Below, piece after piece: positions 10,815 through 21,832 of a stretch of DNA of 64,000 nt. The stretch is from assembly GCA_963580455.1 (NCBI GenBank), contig OY756958.1, forward strand, positions 17,186,501 through 17,250,500, read 5' to 3'. Numbering within the stretch: the stretch's first letter is position 1; each line of letters starts with the position of its first letter. The DNA comes from Euonymus europaeus (lineage: Eukaryota; Streptophyta; Magnoliopsida; Celastrales; Celastraceae). The translations under genes were made by a program, and so were the position numbers. The notes under the pieces were generated by a model. It saw only the letters and a list, made by a program, of their open reading frames with translations. It did not search any database and was not told the origin of the DNA.

Positions 10815-12304
10815 TGATATGGATAGTATGCTAAAGACCATTATTTTATGTAATGTTCAAACTCAGTTTGTTTATTTGAATAAAATGTGTTTAGTATTTA
10901 ATATGAAAAATGGCATATTGGCATAAGCATCTTTTATTTTATCTGGTATATGAATTACTGTGTAGAGTTTAACTTACACACGAAAGATCAATTCATAAGT
11001 TCATATTGAATATAAGTAAACGATCACAACTGAGATGGAATTAGACGAACCTTTGGTAGGGTTGTAGTATAGTATTTTAGTATTTCTATCTTGGTTACGG
11101 AAAGCGGTACAACTTGAACTTACTATATTAGTACACTTGGAGTGTACTGATCAGGACTACGTGTGAGTCAATTTTTCCATTATGACTACATGAAAATTTG
11201 TACACTCACACTGACATTATGACATAGTTTATAATCTTAATTTATTAAAGTTTATTGGTACGTGTACATTTAATGTATGAGACTTTGATTTACCAAAATG
11301 TGAAGTCTTTTTGTACAGGCCGACATACACCGAGTCAATCTGGTTACCGCATTAAATGTACGATGAAAAATAGTCTGTTAATAAAATTCACGTCCATTAT
11401 GAATTGATGATACCCTCTCGAGAATGTTTATAGGATTTGAAATTGTGTCAAAACCCTACACTACAGGTGGATTTTAATTAATTCGACAGATTCAAATAAG
11501 ATAAGCGGTAAGCTCGAGAAATATTTAAAGATGTCAATTAAATATTATATGTCAATGGTATATTTAACTGACGGGTATCTGTAACGTAACGTGAGGATTT
11601 TAATCAATGATTATAGCGAAAGGCTTAGATTTAATTTGAGATAAAACGGGGAGTGCAACTATAATATTTTAGTGAAATATGCTACAGTTTATGATTTTAA
11701 TTGGGTTTGGGCTGATAATTAAATCCATAGGAAATCCATATTTTATTTTTCCTTGTTTGTCCCCAACTTTGCCCATGAAAGGCCAATACTAGAAGAGTTA
11801 GAAAATCTAACGAAAGTTGGAAACTGATGGGAATTAGGAGAAGGGGGCCGACCCACCTAGGGATAAAACCCTAGGGGTGCCCGACCCCTATAAATACGTA
11901 CCATTTGTGTATTTTATTTTCCCTAAGTCTTGAGACACCAGTTGACCTCTCGATTCTCTAGTCCTGTTTCCATAGTTTTGGTTTTTTTTTTTAATTTCTT
12001 CAGGTTCTTAGATTAAGGAGTCTACCCTCTCTTAAATCCAAGTTTTGGAATTGGTGTATACGATGGAAGATCCGCGGGATTGAGCTTTGAATCAATCCTA
12101 TTGACTCCATCATTCGATACAGATTTTTAGAAATTGATCCAGATAGATCTCTAGGTGCTTAATCTTTACACAATTAGATTTATCATAGATTATGCATGTC
12201 CACCATAATTAACAAGAAATTTTTGAAAGTTGTTTTCTTATCGATTACTCCTATGTGCATTCCTTGTTTTCTAAAAAGTTTCTGTAAGTGGGTATTTTCC
12301 AACA
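10815..12304 (+). mobile_element. Copia 3' LTR (1490 bp)
   Basis: Begins TGATATGGATAG after the purine tract and ends TTTCCAACA at 12304. It matches the 5' remnant at 3438-3543. A promoter-like TATA element is at 11887-11898. Open frames at 12196-12660 start in the LTR and show no domain. Confidence 0.75.
11887..11898 (+). promoter_or_regulatory. Candidate LTR TATA box
   Basis: CCTATAAATACG lies in the right half of the copia LTR, about 410 bp from its end. This fits a U3 promoter, with R and U5 following. Confidence 0.5.
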
Positions 12305-13375
12305 ATATGTGCCACATTGACTTTATTGGTCGCATGAAACCTTCTTACTCTATACATATATCCCAAACTTGGATATTTTCATTTAATGAACTAAGTTGTC
12401 GCTTTCTTTTGCTATTTTTTATGTTTTCACTTTTTTCTCTCTCTCTCTATTGTTTTTACAAAGCAAGCAACACCTTACAAAATGCACCATCACAAAAACT
12501 AATCACTCAACCCATATGCATGATGATATGCACAAGCATCCCACAAAAACATGTCTATCCAATTGCGCGGGTGATGCATAGGGAAAAATTTGTTCTAGCT
12601 AGGTACATATGTAGGTGCTTAAAGATAGAGATTAACATTTGGCTAGGAGGGGACAACTAGTGATACATTTAAAGTACGGTAGGCTAGAAATTAAGCTCAA
12701 ACAACCAAAGAAGGTCTTATGTCATCTTATCAATAGAAGTGTGGACTAGAATTTTGCCTCCAGAGTTTGTTCTAGTGCTTGTGAGATTCAAAAGACTAAC
12801 ACTAAGCAAAACTTCTCTAAATATCTAACACTTCAAAACCTCATGTTCATGTGCTCAAGGGAAAAGAGAAATAGTCCAAACTTCAAAACAAGACAAACTA
12901 AAAAGTCAAGCACAATCCAAGGGATCTTATATGCCTCCCACAACAAGTCATAGTTCATATTTTTCATCATAAGCAATCAAGGAATCACAACAACAAAGCT
13001 TTTCACAACACACGGTTCCAAAAAAATTTCTTCCATTTAAAAAAAACATTTATTATTGAATTTTTTGAAAAACTAGACCAAACAAAAACTGGGCACCCCC
13101 CACCTCCAACTAGACTAAGACATGGTCCCTATGGATGAAACGAACAAAATGGTGCATAGTAAGTAATTATTCAATGCAAAAGCAAAACAGTAAGTGGTTC
13201 TAAGACTATAATACTCTCAAGTACCACAAACAAAGGGAGTAATGTCACGGAACCAGCACCCCCATGACTAGGGAATCTCGATTTCGGCAACAATGTGCCC
13301 ATTTGCTACCCCACATCACACAAAATAGAACCTAAGGGTACTACGAGTCCATACTCGTAGACCCGATGCATCTAT
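12305..13375. other. Unassigned repeat-like sequence, no gene
   Basis: No coding sequence recognised. A C-rich run at 13094-13112 (GGCACCCCCCACCTCC on the plus strand) would be a purine tract on the minus strand, so it may be the 3' internal part of a gypsy element. That is weak. The left junction is the copia LTR end at 12304. Confidence 0.4.
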
Positions 13376-14643
13376 AACACATGTCCAATAATGTCATGCA
13401 AAAGAAATTTATATATATATATAACAACCCTATATATATATACATAACTACATGATGCATGAACGAGAATTATCATGCCCAATAGATGATTAAGCATTAA
13501 AATGTATGCAATTAATCAATAATTAACGAAAAAGTTTGTTCTTCCTAAGGAAAAATTTAGGCAAGAACACGAAGATATCGACCAATGAAGAAATACAAAC
13601 GCTCTTTAGAGGACAACAATGCGATAGGAAAATGGGATAAGAATCCCTACTTTGTTTGGAGCAATTTCCCAAAATCAATAAAAACTCAACTCTAGGGTTC
13701 CAATTTTTCCACACCTAACCTTATGACAAAATTGAACCCTCTCACACATCAATATATGATCATCCATTCATAACAACATGATAAAAATCACAAATTTTGA
13801 ATTACTCACCTTCTCTCTCTAGAAATCCTTCCTTAAGGCTTGAATCTTAGCCCAACCAAGGCTTACCTCCAAAATCACAACAAACCTCTATAATCATCCA
13901 TAATCAAGTCTAGATCAACATATCTGAATCATAGAACCCAACTCTAAAGAAATCTAATCAAATCTACAAAAACCCTAGAATTTACAAAACTAGGAAAACT
14001 TACCAAAAACTTTCAAACCAAGCTCGAATCTTCAATATTCAACTCCAACGATCACGAATCTTCAAGAACTAGGTCGAATCCTTGCTAGAACTCTTTCTCT
14101 CTCTAGAATCGTCGCTCTCTCTCTCACTCTAGAATAGAAACAACCCAAAAAAAAAAATACTCTTATGGCTCGTATAATACTAATTTAAACATTGGGTTGC
14201 GCCTAGGCGCTCTGGCCTAACTAACATCTCACAAACACGCCGCTTTGGGTGCCATCTTGGGCGCGTAGAAAATTTCACACCTAGGCGAGGTGCGCCTAGG
14301 CGCCCATGCGCCTTCTCATTTTCAAATCGTCCACTAGACTGGCACAGTGCGTAGGTGCCCATGAAGTGCGCCTAGTCCAATTTCAATTTTGGTTTTTAGC
14401 TTGCTTCTGCAGCCCGCTGGACTGGGCGCTACGCCTAGGCACCCATGAAATGCACCCAATCCAATTTCAAATATTCTGGTCCCCCTTTTCCTACATACAA
14501 CCTACTGGACTGCGCGCAACGCCTAGGCTCCCGTGAAGTGCGCCCAGTCCAGTTTCAAGCCTCCCTGTTACACATCAACGCACAAATACATATATTTTAA
14601 CTACGAATTAATCCTAGGTTCATATTTGGGTTAGGTCGTTGCA
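13376..14643 (-). mobile_element. 5'- or 3'-truncated gypsy LTR, same family as 58912-60846
   Basis: From 13377 (ACATGTCCAATAATGTCATGC) it is collinear with 59630 onward: the TATATA block, ACTACATGATGCAT, CCCAATAGATGATTAAG, GTTCTTCCTAAGGAA and GACCAATGAAGAAAT all recur in order. Its right end TTTGGGTTAGGTCGTTGCA corresponds to TTTGGGTCGGGGTTTCACA of the other copy. The left part of the LTR is missing. Orientation is inferred from the TGTGAAACCCCG-type start of the sister copy. Confidence 0.7.
14190..14570. repeat. Diverged tandem block with GCGCCTAGGCGC palindromes
   Basis: A unit of about 100 bp recurs three to four times. It has CACTGGACTGGGCGC, then CGCCTAGGC, CCCATGAAGTGCGCC, and AGTCCAATTTCAA. 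The perfect 12-bp palindrome GCGCCTAGGCGC is at 14199-14210 and 14292-14303, with weaker forms near 14431 and 14520. One copy of the palindrome is at 60526-60537 in the sister LTR. Confidence 0.75.
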
Positions 14644-15770
14644 TAACAACTCCATGCAAGCATCAACTTCTACTTCCTTGGAACATATGGTCCCCGTCAA
14701 TTTGGAGGTACAAGTGGGTCAAATTGATGAAGCATTAAGTAAGAGGGAGGATGGAAAGTTCCCAAGCCAAACTGAGATCAATCCGAACAATAGGGAGCAA
14801 TTCTTGGCTATTCATTTTCGGAGAGATGAGTTGGCAGATTCTTTTGCCATTCCAGCGCTCGAGCGCCAAAAGGGCGCCCTAGACGCAAAAGAGAGGCAGA
14901 TTCAAACACCCTTACAGCACCAGAGCGTTGTAAGTGCGCCCAAAATTGACGACTTGGATCTGGTGGATCGTTATTATGCTAAGAATCCCTACGCTCCTCC
15001 AATTCCATTCCCAAGTCGACTTAGGATGAATTGGAAGCCACCATCATCAAAAAAGGAATCTCCACAGACAAGTAAAGAGTTAAAGGATGAACCCAACAAA
15101 GCTTTAATTACATCACATAATTCTGTGGAATCTTTTGAGTCTCTGAATCATAGAAACTAGATAAAATTATGGCGATGTAATTAACGGAAGAGTGTGGTGC
15201 CAAATTGCCAAAGTCATTGTCGGCAAAGCTTAAAGATCCAGGGAGTTTCACAATACTTTGTTGCATAGCCAATGAAAATTTTGAACGTACTTTATTGGAT
15301 TTGGGTGCATCAATTAATTTAATGTCTTCTTCCAGCTTTGAATGTAGGTACACTTAAAAAGGCCTATGTAGTCATCCAACTGGCGGATTGATATATTCGA
15401 TATCCAATGGGAGGGCTAGAAGATGTTTTAGTTAAGGTACATGGACTAATTTTTCTAGTTGACTTTTTAGTACTTGATATGTAGGATCGCCAAAGTCCTG
15501 GAGAAGAGGCTTGGCTAATTTTGGGCCTACCATTCATGAAGACTATAAGGATGAAAATTGATGTTAACGAAGGCATTATATCAATGGAAAATAATGAAGA
15601 CACAGTGACATTCAGTCCTCAGACACAAGATCAGAAATCGACGGAGAAGAAAGTCGTGTTCGAAAAAAGGGAAAAATGTTATTCTAATTTTCTTATAGAT
15701 TCAATTGCCCTTGCAACTGTGAGCAATGCAATACATTATTTGGGTGATGATGTGGGTGTGATTAGATGAA
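14644..15770 (+). pseudogene. Athila-like gag-protease remnant
   Basis: The first part encodes the Athila gag linker NLEVQVGQIDEALSKREDGK (near 14700-14760) and a Pro-rich stretch with NPYAPPIPFPSRL. After a frameshift, KLKDPGSFTI and the aspartic protease core LLDLGASINLM appear near 15225-15325. Then come an FMKTIRMKIDVNEG segment and a stop at 15768. The reading frame breaks several times and RT, RNase H and integrase are absent. The gag N-terminus is cut by the LTR ending at 14643. Confidence 0.75.
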
Positions 15771-16392
15771 GTTTTACGCTTCAACACAATTCACGGAAAG
15801 TGGGCTTCTAAGTTCACTAATTTAGCTACTAGAAGACCTAAGTCTCACCTAGACTATAACTAAAGTGCTTGGTGGGAGGCAACCCATCTAGGTAACTTCA
15901 TTTCATTTTATTGTCATTTATCTTTATTTCTTTCAATTTTTGTTTCCGTTGAATAATCTTCTTCCTTTTCATGCAAGAAATCTTATTACAAGTGTTGAAA
16001 AACAATATTGTTTCAAAACCTTTGAAAGAAAAAATTTCTGGGAACAACATAGAATAAACCAGACTGAGAGCTATATATGCACGGAAATTTATGTATGTCT
16101 ACTTTCTGTAGAATTTTATGGTTTGTCAATCGGAGTTCATACGACAAATATATTGAAGATTTTTCGAGGGTTGCGCAGTGCTGAAACGTTACGCGGGAAT
16201 TAAATTTCTAAGTGGCTTCGTTGTGAAGTTGTGTTGCTCTAACTCCAAAAATTTATGATGTTTTTCACTTTATTCTATGCATAGAGGAAATCGGATATTT
16301 CAAGTGTGGGGGGGAGGATTTAATTATAATAAAAAAAAGCTTTTTGAATGTTTGTGGATAACGTTTTGGTAAACCCTCACGAGACTATAACT
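15771..16392 (+). other. Athila-like 3' internal region
   Basis: Contains GTGCTTGGTGGGAGGCAACCCAT near 15870-15893, a block often found downstream of Athila genes, and a purine run GTGTGGGGGGGAGGATTT near 16304-16321. An 87-codon frame at 15940-16203 has no recognised domain. Confidence 0.5.
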
Positions 16393-16397
16393 CGTCC

Positions 16398-17876
16398 TGT
16401 TGGTGTATGCCCTAGGAGCCAATCATATAGATGATTGTACTCGCATATATTTATTATGTTATATTGAGTTATTTCTTTTATTATGATTTATTTATCTGCA
16501 CTATATAAATGATTGTGATAAATATCCCTAGAATAGTTGGTTCGATGCCATGGGACTTCAAGTTTGTGACTTGAACGTGAGATCCTCGTGGATGTATATA
16601 GAACACTATTCTTAAACGTCCCTAGTCGAGTATTATTGTTAATTGGGATAACATTAATACATTAAGACTAGTATGTAGGTTGTTTGATGACCAAATCTTA
16701 CGGGTCATGGATATGAGATATCAAATCAATACATGGGTATTTGTTAGAGAACAGAAGTACTGGACAGACCCAATATGAGAATACTACATGGATTGTTATA
16801 TGAATGTCATAAGCTATTCTCATAGTGACAATAATGTATGTTGTCCTCTGACCTGAAATCACTACGGTTCCCGACATGAGGAATTATATATTTTGATACT
16901 GTCTAACGTCACCTGTAAAAGGGTTGGCTATAAAGTCAGTGATTGAATGTATCATGAATCATATGGAGGGATGTGAGTGACATAGATGGAATTTGTCCCT
17001 CCTATATAACAGGAGTAATATCTGTGGGCCCCTTGATTGGGTTAGACTGAGAAATGCATGGTCGTGCTCAAATGAGTCAATATGTGATATTGATCTCATT
17101 TGTTTATTATAGTCTGCTCGAAATCAAGAAACACATAGATTAACCTATACGAGGATGACACATTCCATGCCTCGGTGTTAGTCAAGATATGAAGGACAAA
17201 GGGACTGCATGCAAAGTTGGTCATAAATGAAGGTTATGTCGAATCATTGACATTCCCGTTACTTGGGTAACAATGATGTGTTGCTAGATACCTCTCATTG
17301 TTTGTGATGCTAGAATACAATTTTAGTTTCGCTGCCAACGTAATGAGAACCTATAGGGTCGCACACATAGAATAAGCAAAGATTACGTTATTAGAGAATA
17401 ACAATTACATTTGGGCTTTGGGCTTTATGTAGGGTCCATGACCGGTTCAATTAATTGGATTCATTGAACATGGTCAGGTGTCCAAAATGTGGGCTTCTTT
17501 CTTCAAGGAAATATGGGCTTTTCGTTTGGCTTGGCTCACGATATATATAAGGTTAAAGTAACCCTAGTTGTGTGACAACACTTGGTGTGCCGCACTTCAA
17601 AGAGAGTTGAGAGAAAACGGATTGGAGCCCTTTTCTGGTTACTAGCATAACGTGAAGAGGGAGATTTTTGGCTTGTTCATGTGGATACCATAGAGGCGTG
17701 CTGTTCGATTGGATAGTGCGAATTGATTCGGATCCTTCAAGCCAAGCAATCGGTTGATTTCTGCACTTCAAAAGGTAACTCTTTAACACTGATTTATGCC
17801 CTTTCACATGGATTCTCTGGAGGGTTTCAATGAAATTTTTAAACTTCCGCTATGTATGAATCATTGAAACCCAACA
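16398..17876 (+). mobile_element. Solo LTR of a Ty1/copia element (1479 bp)
   Basis: Starts TGTTGGTGTATGCCCTAGG and ends CATTGAAACCCAACA. Both are typical of plant copia LTRs. The 5-bp repeat CGTCC flanks it at 16393-16397 and 17877-17881. No coding sequence or primer site is present, so it is a solo LTR. It splits the Athila-like 3' region. Confidence 0.85.
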
Positions 17877-17881
17877 CGTCC

Positions 17882-18574
17882 TACTAGGGGCACCTAGGGG
17901 TTTTAAGGCTTGTAGTACGTGCTAAATACTAGCATGTATTCCTATGAAAGTGGATTTTTAATAAAGTCGTCGAATTTAAATTTATTGTCTGGTTCCATGC
18001 TCCTCCACAATGATGAAATTAATTTTGTTCTACTTGATCGCTCCTATGAATATGATGCTTAATTCTATGCGTAGGAAGCTACAATTTACATGAATCATTA
18101 CTTGACATATGGAATCGAAAGTTTCACGTTATATCTCATCACATACATACTTGTGAAGACCTAACCCTGTGAGATTTGAGCCTATCGTTTATTCTGAGGG
18201 ATTTGTTTCTTACTTCATATATTCTTTCTGTGCTTCAAATTTTTTTTTTTTTTTTTTTGCATCTCATTCTTATTTCAATCATGAACCAAGAATATGTTCT
18301 TGTGAATTGATGTTTTGATAGATTTTTCTTATGATAACTTGGTCAAGTCTAAGAGATGAAAGTAGGCCTTCTTTTGATTCGTTTGAGCTTTTCTAGCCTT
18401 CCCTTTTATATGTTTACCACTAGAACCCCTTTTGAGTCTAAACACAACCTTTTCTTAATATACTCAATTGACTACTTGTGCTTAACAACCTTTTCTAAAA
18501 ATTGTGTTCTCTTGACTTTAATAATCAATTATTTTAATATTAAGTACATATTTCGACAGAACTCATCTATGTGA
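17882..18574 (+). other. Athila-like 3' region, continued
   Basis: Non-coding sequence that resumes after the solo copia LTR. CTGTGAGATTTGAGCCTAT near 18168-18186 resembles Athila 3' sequence. A run of T (18240-18260) and the small frame 18356-18574 carry no domain. Confidence 0.4.
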
Positions 18575-18641
18575 GATCAACCTCGTACTTATACCTTTTT
18601 TGCTACGATAATACACTTGTGCTTTTTTTAGTATTTTTACA

Positions 18642-20111
18642 TCAATGAGAGAACCTAAAAGCCTTACCAAAAGGCTTTCTTGATGCCTTTCCCATTACAC
18701 AATTCTTGCACACAGGGAGATTGACTTTTTCAAGCGAGCCCAATAGGCCTGCTTTGGCTAATCTAGCCATTCTTTCTTGACCAATATGACCAAGTCTAGC
18801 ATGCCATAATATACCATCTATTTTAAGGAATGTAACAAGTGAAGAAGAAGAAGAAGAAGAAGAAGAAGAAGAAGAAGCAAAAAAAATAGTAGTATAATAA
18901 TCCAAATTTAATTTAAAAAATTCATTGACGAGTTGTCCACTAATGAATAATTTATTGTCAAAAAACATATTAACGACATTGTTCTCAAAATGAAAAGAAT
19001 AACTTAAAAGCAATAAAGCTAGCATAGAGCAAACGTAACACCGAAAATTTGGACAATATAGAACATCATACCAGATTAAACTGAAAGCCCCTAACAATCT
19101 AAGTTGATAGGAACCACATCCCAAGATCTCCACTTGTTCATTATTTCCCAGATAGATGTACTGAGTTCCAGTTGGAATTCAGTGAAAGTCCATAAAGCCC
19201 TATTTGTCACGAACTATGTGTTTGTTCGCTCTTGTATCCAAAATCCAATCAGGAAGGGAGTTAACAACTAATGCATAAGAAAAAACACTGACAAAAGACA
19301 ATTGAAAAACTACCTTCTCAGGCTCGGAAAAAATTTCAGGCCAGGTGTCCCTTGTTTCCACAGTTGTAGCACTTCATTTTAGCCACATTTCTATTGGGAT
19401 TTGTCTTTTCAATTTTCTTGTCTTTAGGCCCGTGACCTTTCCATTACTTATTTTCCCCTCAACCTTTGCCCTTAAACCCATTTTTGGGTTTGTTGGGAGC
19501 ATAGGTCACAAAGGCCACTTTCTTGGTAGTAGCTTTGCAATCATCTTCTAACTCAAGGTGACAGGAAATGTCATCGAAGGTTTTGATGTTCTCTGAATGA
19601 GTCATCAATTGCTTTATGTGGATCCACTCAGGATCCGGCAAGGAACGAATCGTGGCGAGCACCTATTGCTCATCACTAAGCTCAACACCAGCATTCCTCA
19701 AATCCTTGATCATGCCCTTCATTGCACAAAGATGCTCAGGCATAGTTTGATTTGACAAAAACTTGTACTCATTGAATTTGAGGTTCAAGGCACGAAGCCT
19801 AGTGGCATTGGTTTACCCAAACTTGATTTTGAGCTCATTCCACATGGTTTGAGCTATAATGCAATCCTCAAAATCACCAATTAGGTCATTTTGCATAAAC
19901 ATTAAGCATTGAGAACCGTGCACAATAGTCCTTCACGATGGTGCTGGGCTTTGTTACCTTCTTCGGGTGGCACCACAACCAACTCCAAGGTTTCAAGCAC
20001 TTCTTGCTCGTTGAGAAGATGTTAAATATTCCTTCTCCACGCATCATAATTTTCAGATCTAATTAGTTTTTCACCTTTGTTCAAATAAGTAATAACATTT
20101 TTCGAAGTCAT
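18642..20111 (-). pseudogene. Ty1/copia gag to pre-integrase remnant (minus strand)
   Basis: Read on the minus strand: ATG at 20111, gag start MTSKNVITYLNKGEKL, a conserved gag segment (TIRSLPDPEWIHIKQL, 19660-19600), a zinc knuckle CYNCGNKGHLA with its last Cys lost (about 19370-19330), and a protease trace DWILDTRANKHI near 19240, where the usual DSGA/DTGA is now DTRA. Last comes a GAG-pre-integrase domain (WHARLGHIGQERMARLAK, about 18805-18750) ending at the stop 18642. In-frame stops break gag. Integrase core, RT and RNase H are missing, so this is a 5' fragment of a different copia insertion from 3438-12304. Confidence 0.8.
18839..18877 (-). repeat. GAA/TTC microsatellite coding a Ser run in copia
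   Basis: About twelve GAA repeats on the plus strand. In the copia frame on the minus strand they read as TCT codons, giving a run of about twelve Ser inside the protease to pre-integrase linker. Confidence 0.9.
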
Positions 20112-20770
20112 TACTACAAAAGTAAACATTGTTGGATTCAATTTAGGCAGAATTTCATATTTTTGAGATTCTTATAGATCAAATTATTTTTCAAAAAAAC
20201 GAAATCAAAAAATCGCTACGCTTAAAATCATCACTCATTCAAATGAAAAACCATTAATTCAAAAAAAAATCAACAATCATATAGCATATTAATAACATAA
20301 TATTCACGCCAAACTTATTATTACCACTCAGCATATAATGAGGATTATTATGCACATAGCACAAATAGAAGTTAGTCTTGGTTTTCTATGTTTGACTAAC
20401 AAACCTAGCAACCAGATCGTTCCCAGGAAAGAGGGGGCCTTTCGTTCAATACGGCGTACAATTAAGTAACCCCTTTCCTCGATAGAACTTTCTAGCCATT
20501 ACTAAAAATGTTAGTCACTTACAAAGATTACACAAAAAAATAAATGCATAACATAGTTTGACGTTTAATATTTAATTAGGTTTATTATGAATTTAGTGTG
20601 TTTGTGATGTGCATTTCTAATATTTAATTCAAAAGTTCTGATAGATTTTTTCTTGCACTAGGCAACCATATGTTTGATGATCTCATGACCTTTACAGTTT
20701 AGACATGTTAGATTTAGATTTGGGTAACAATCGTACCTCATTATTTGTAGTTTTTGATTAGCGGATGCTA
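20112..20770 (-). other. Copia leader and unassigned sequence
   Basis: Non-coding. On the minus strand it carries GGGAACGATCTGGTTGCTAG (within about 20404-20426), matching the leader of the other copia element. The boundary with the Tat LTR to the right is uncertain. Confidence 0.45.
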
Positions 20771-21526
20771 TGTGAAGGTTGGATTGTTATCTATGCCGAC
20801 ACAGACGGGCAGTGGTGAAGGATAAAGCTCTCTTTGAATAAATGGCACAAAACATTGATGTAGATCCGATTGTCCTCTCTCTTGTGATACGAGGCTAGCC
20901 ATCACCGGTCCTACTTTGTCTAACCTGATGACGTCAACAAGGTGTCACTACCAAGCAGACGATTAGTTGGTCAGACCTGCAGTAATGCACGGATGAAGAT
21001 CATTCCAAGAAGCTAATCAGTTGAGCAAGGCAGTCTTGGTTGACCAGCTAGGCAGTCTGTCAGCTTACTAGCCAGGTAGTCAGGCAGCTTACCAGCCAAG
21101 CAGTCAGGCAGCTTACCAGCCAGGCAGGGCAGTCCAGGTTGACCGGCTAGGCAGTCTTGCAGCTGCGCACAATAAACAAAGATGAGCTAAAGGCCGCACC
21201 AAAGGTAGTCCTCTGGCGTTGGCGCTCCGACGCTCAAGTCAGTTTGTATTTAATCAGGCCAGCTCCTTGGACTAGAGCTCTCTCTTAGCCAAAGTTCCAA
21301 TTATGATTAGTTGGATAATACCTGACTTGTTGAGCTTTATATAGGATTAAGGATCACTATTGAAGTGGGTTTTCTAATTATGATTGTGGACCACGCCTAA
21401 CTGCTTTTCACCTTGGTAGGTCCTATTGTTCAGCTTCTTCCCTGACCCAATTACCGAGGACTCAGCATCTTTGAATCCCACGTGACGTGGCGAAGCACCA
21501 TTGGTGGGGTTATTTTTGTAATATCA
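20771..21526 (-). mobile_element. Candidate Tat 3' LTR
   Basis: On the minus strand it begins TGATATTACAAAAATAACC directly after a purine tract. A possible end is CCTTCACA at 20771. There is no second LTR to compare, so the left end is a guess. Direct repeats at 21030-21165 lie inside it. Confidence 0.45.
21030..21165. repeat. Short tandem repeats CAGCTTACCAGCCAGGCAGT
   Basis: Four to six variants of a unit of about 20-25 bp, alternating CAGGCAGCTTACCAGCCA with TTGACCAGCTAGGCAGTC. They lie within the presumed Tat LTR. Confidence 0.8.
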
Positions 21527-21543
21527 GTTGCTCCCCAACTCCC
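21527..21543 (-). other. Tat polypurine tract
   Basis: The minus strand reads GGGAGTTGGGGAGCAAC immediately before the LTR start TGATATTAC. Confidence 0.6.
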
Positions 21544-21698
21544 TTATCGAGGCGCCGTTCTGCGCAAATCGATGAGAGGAGTAATTATGCCATGTAATTA
21601 ATGTGGAGATGACAGCCCAGACCCTCAGATCAATGGTCCATGTTTGCGCGGCTCATTGGCCATCTATTTTTGAAAGTTGATCTGAGATTGGCCTTTTG

Positions 21699-21707
21699 CT
21701 ATAAAAA
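21699..21707 (+). promoter_or_regulatory. TATA box of the Tat antisense gene
   Basis: CTATAAAAA lies about 130 bp upstream of the ATG at 21833. It leaves room for a start site about 30 bp downstream and a 5' leader of about 100 bp. It is outside the LTR and points away from pol. Confidence 0.6.
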
Positions 21708-21832
21708 GGCTTAAGGGCCTGGTCATTCCATACGCTTCATAAAATTTGAGAGCAATTACCGAGCAGTCGTACATACCGACCAAGATATCATCCTCAAAAC
21801 TCTGACTTACTGGGCATTCTTCTAGGTAACAC

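Larger units (their letters stand above)
3438..12304 (+). mobile_element. Decayed Ty1/copia retrotransposon
   Basis: Order on the plus strand: LTR remnant (3438-3543), tRNA-iMet primer site (3546-3557), long leader, gag-pol remnant (7061 to about 10800), purine tract and full LTR (10815-12304). The 106 bp at 3438-3543 align without length change to 12199-12304, the end of the 3' LTR. The rest of the 5' LTR is absent here. A MULE in the leader and a MITE in the RT region are later insertions. Many stops and frameshifts make the element inactive. Confidence 0.85.

Noticed and set aside
12196..12660. 154-codon open frame crossing the copia LTR end
   Set aside because: It starts inside the LTR and runs into unrelated flank, so it is a chance frame.
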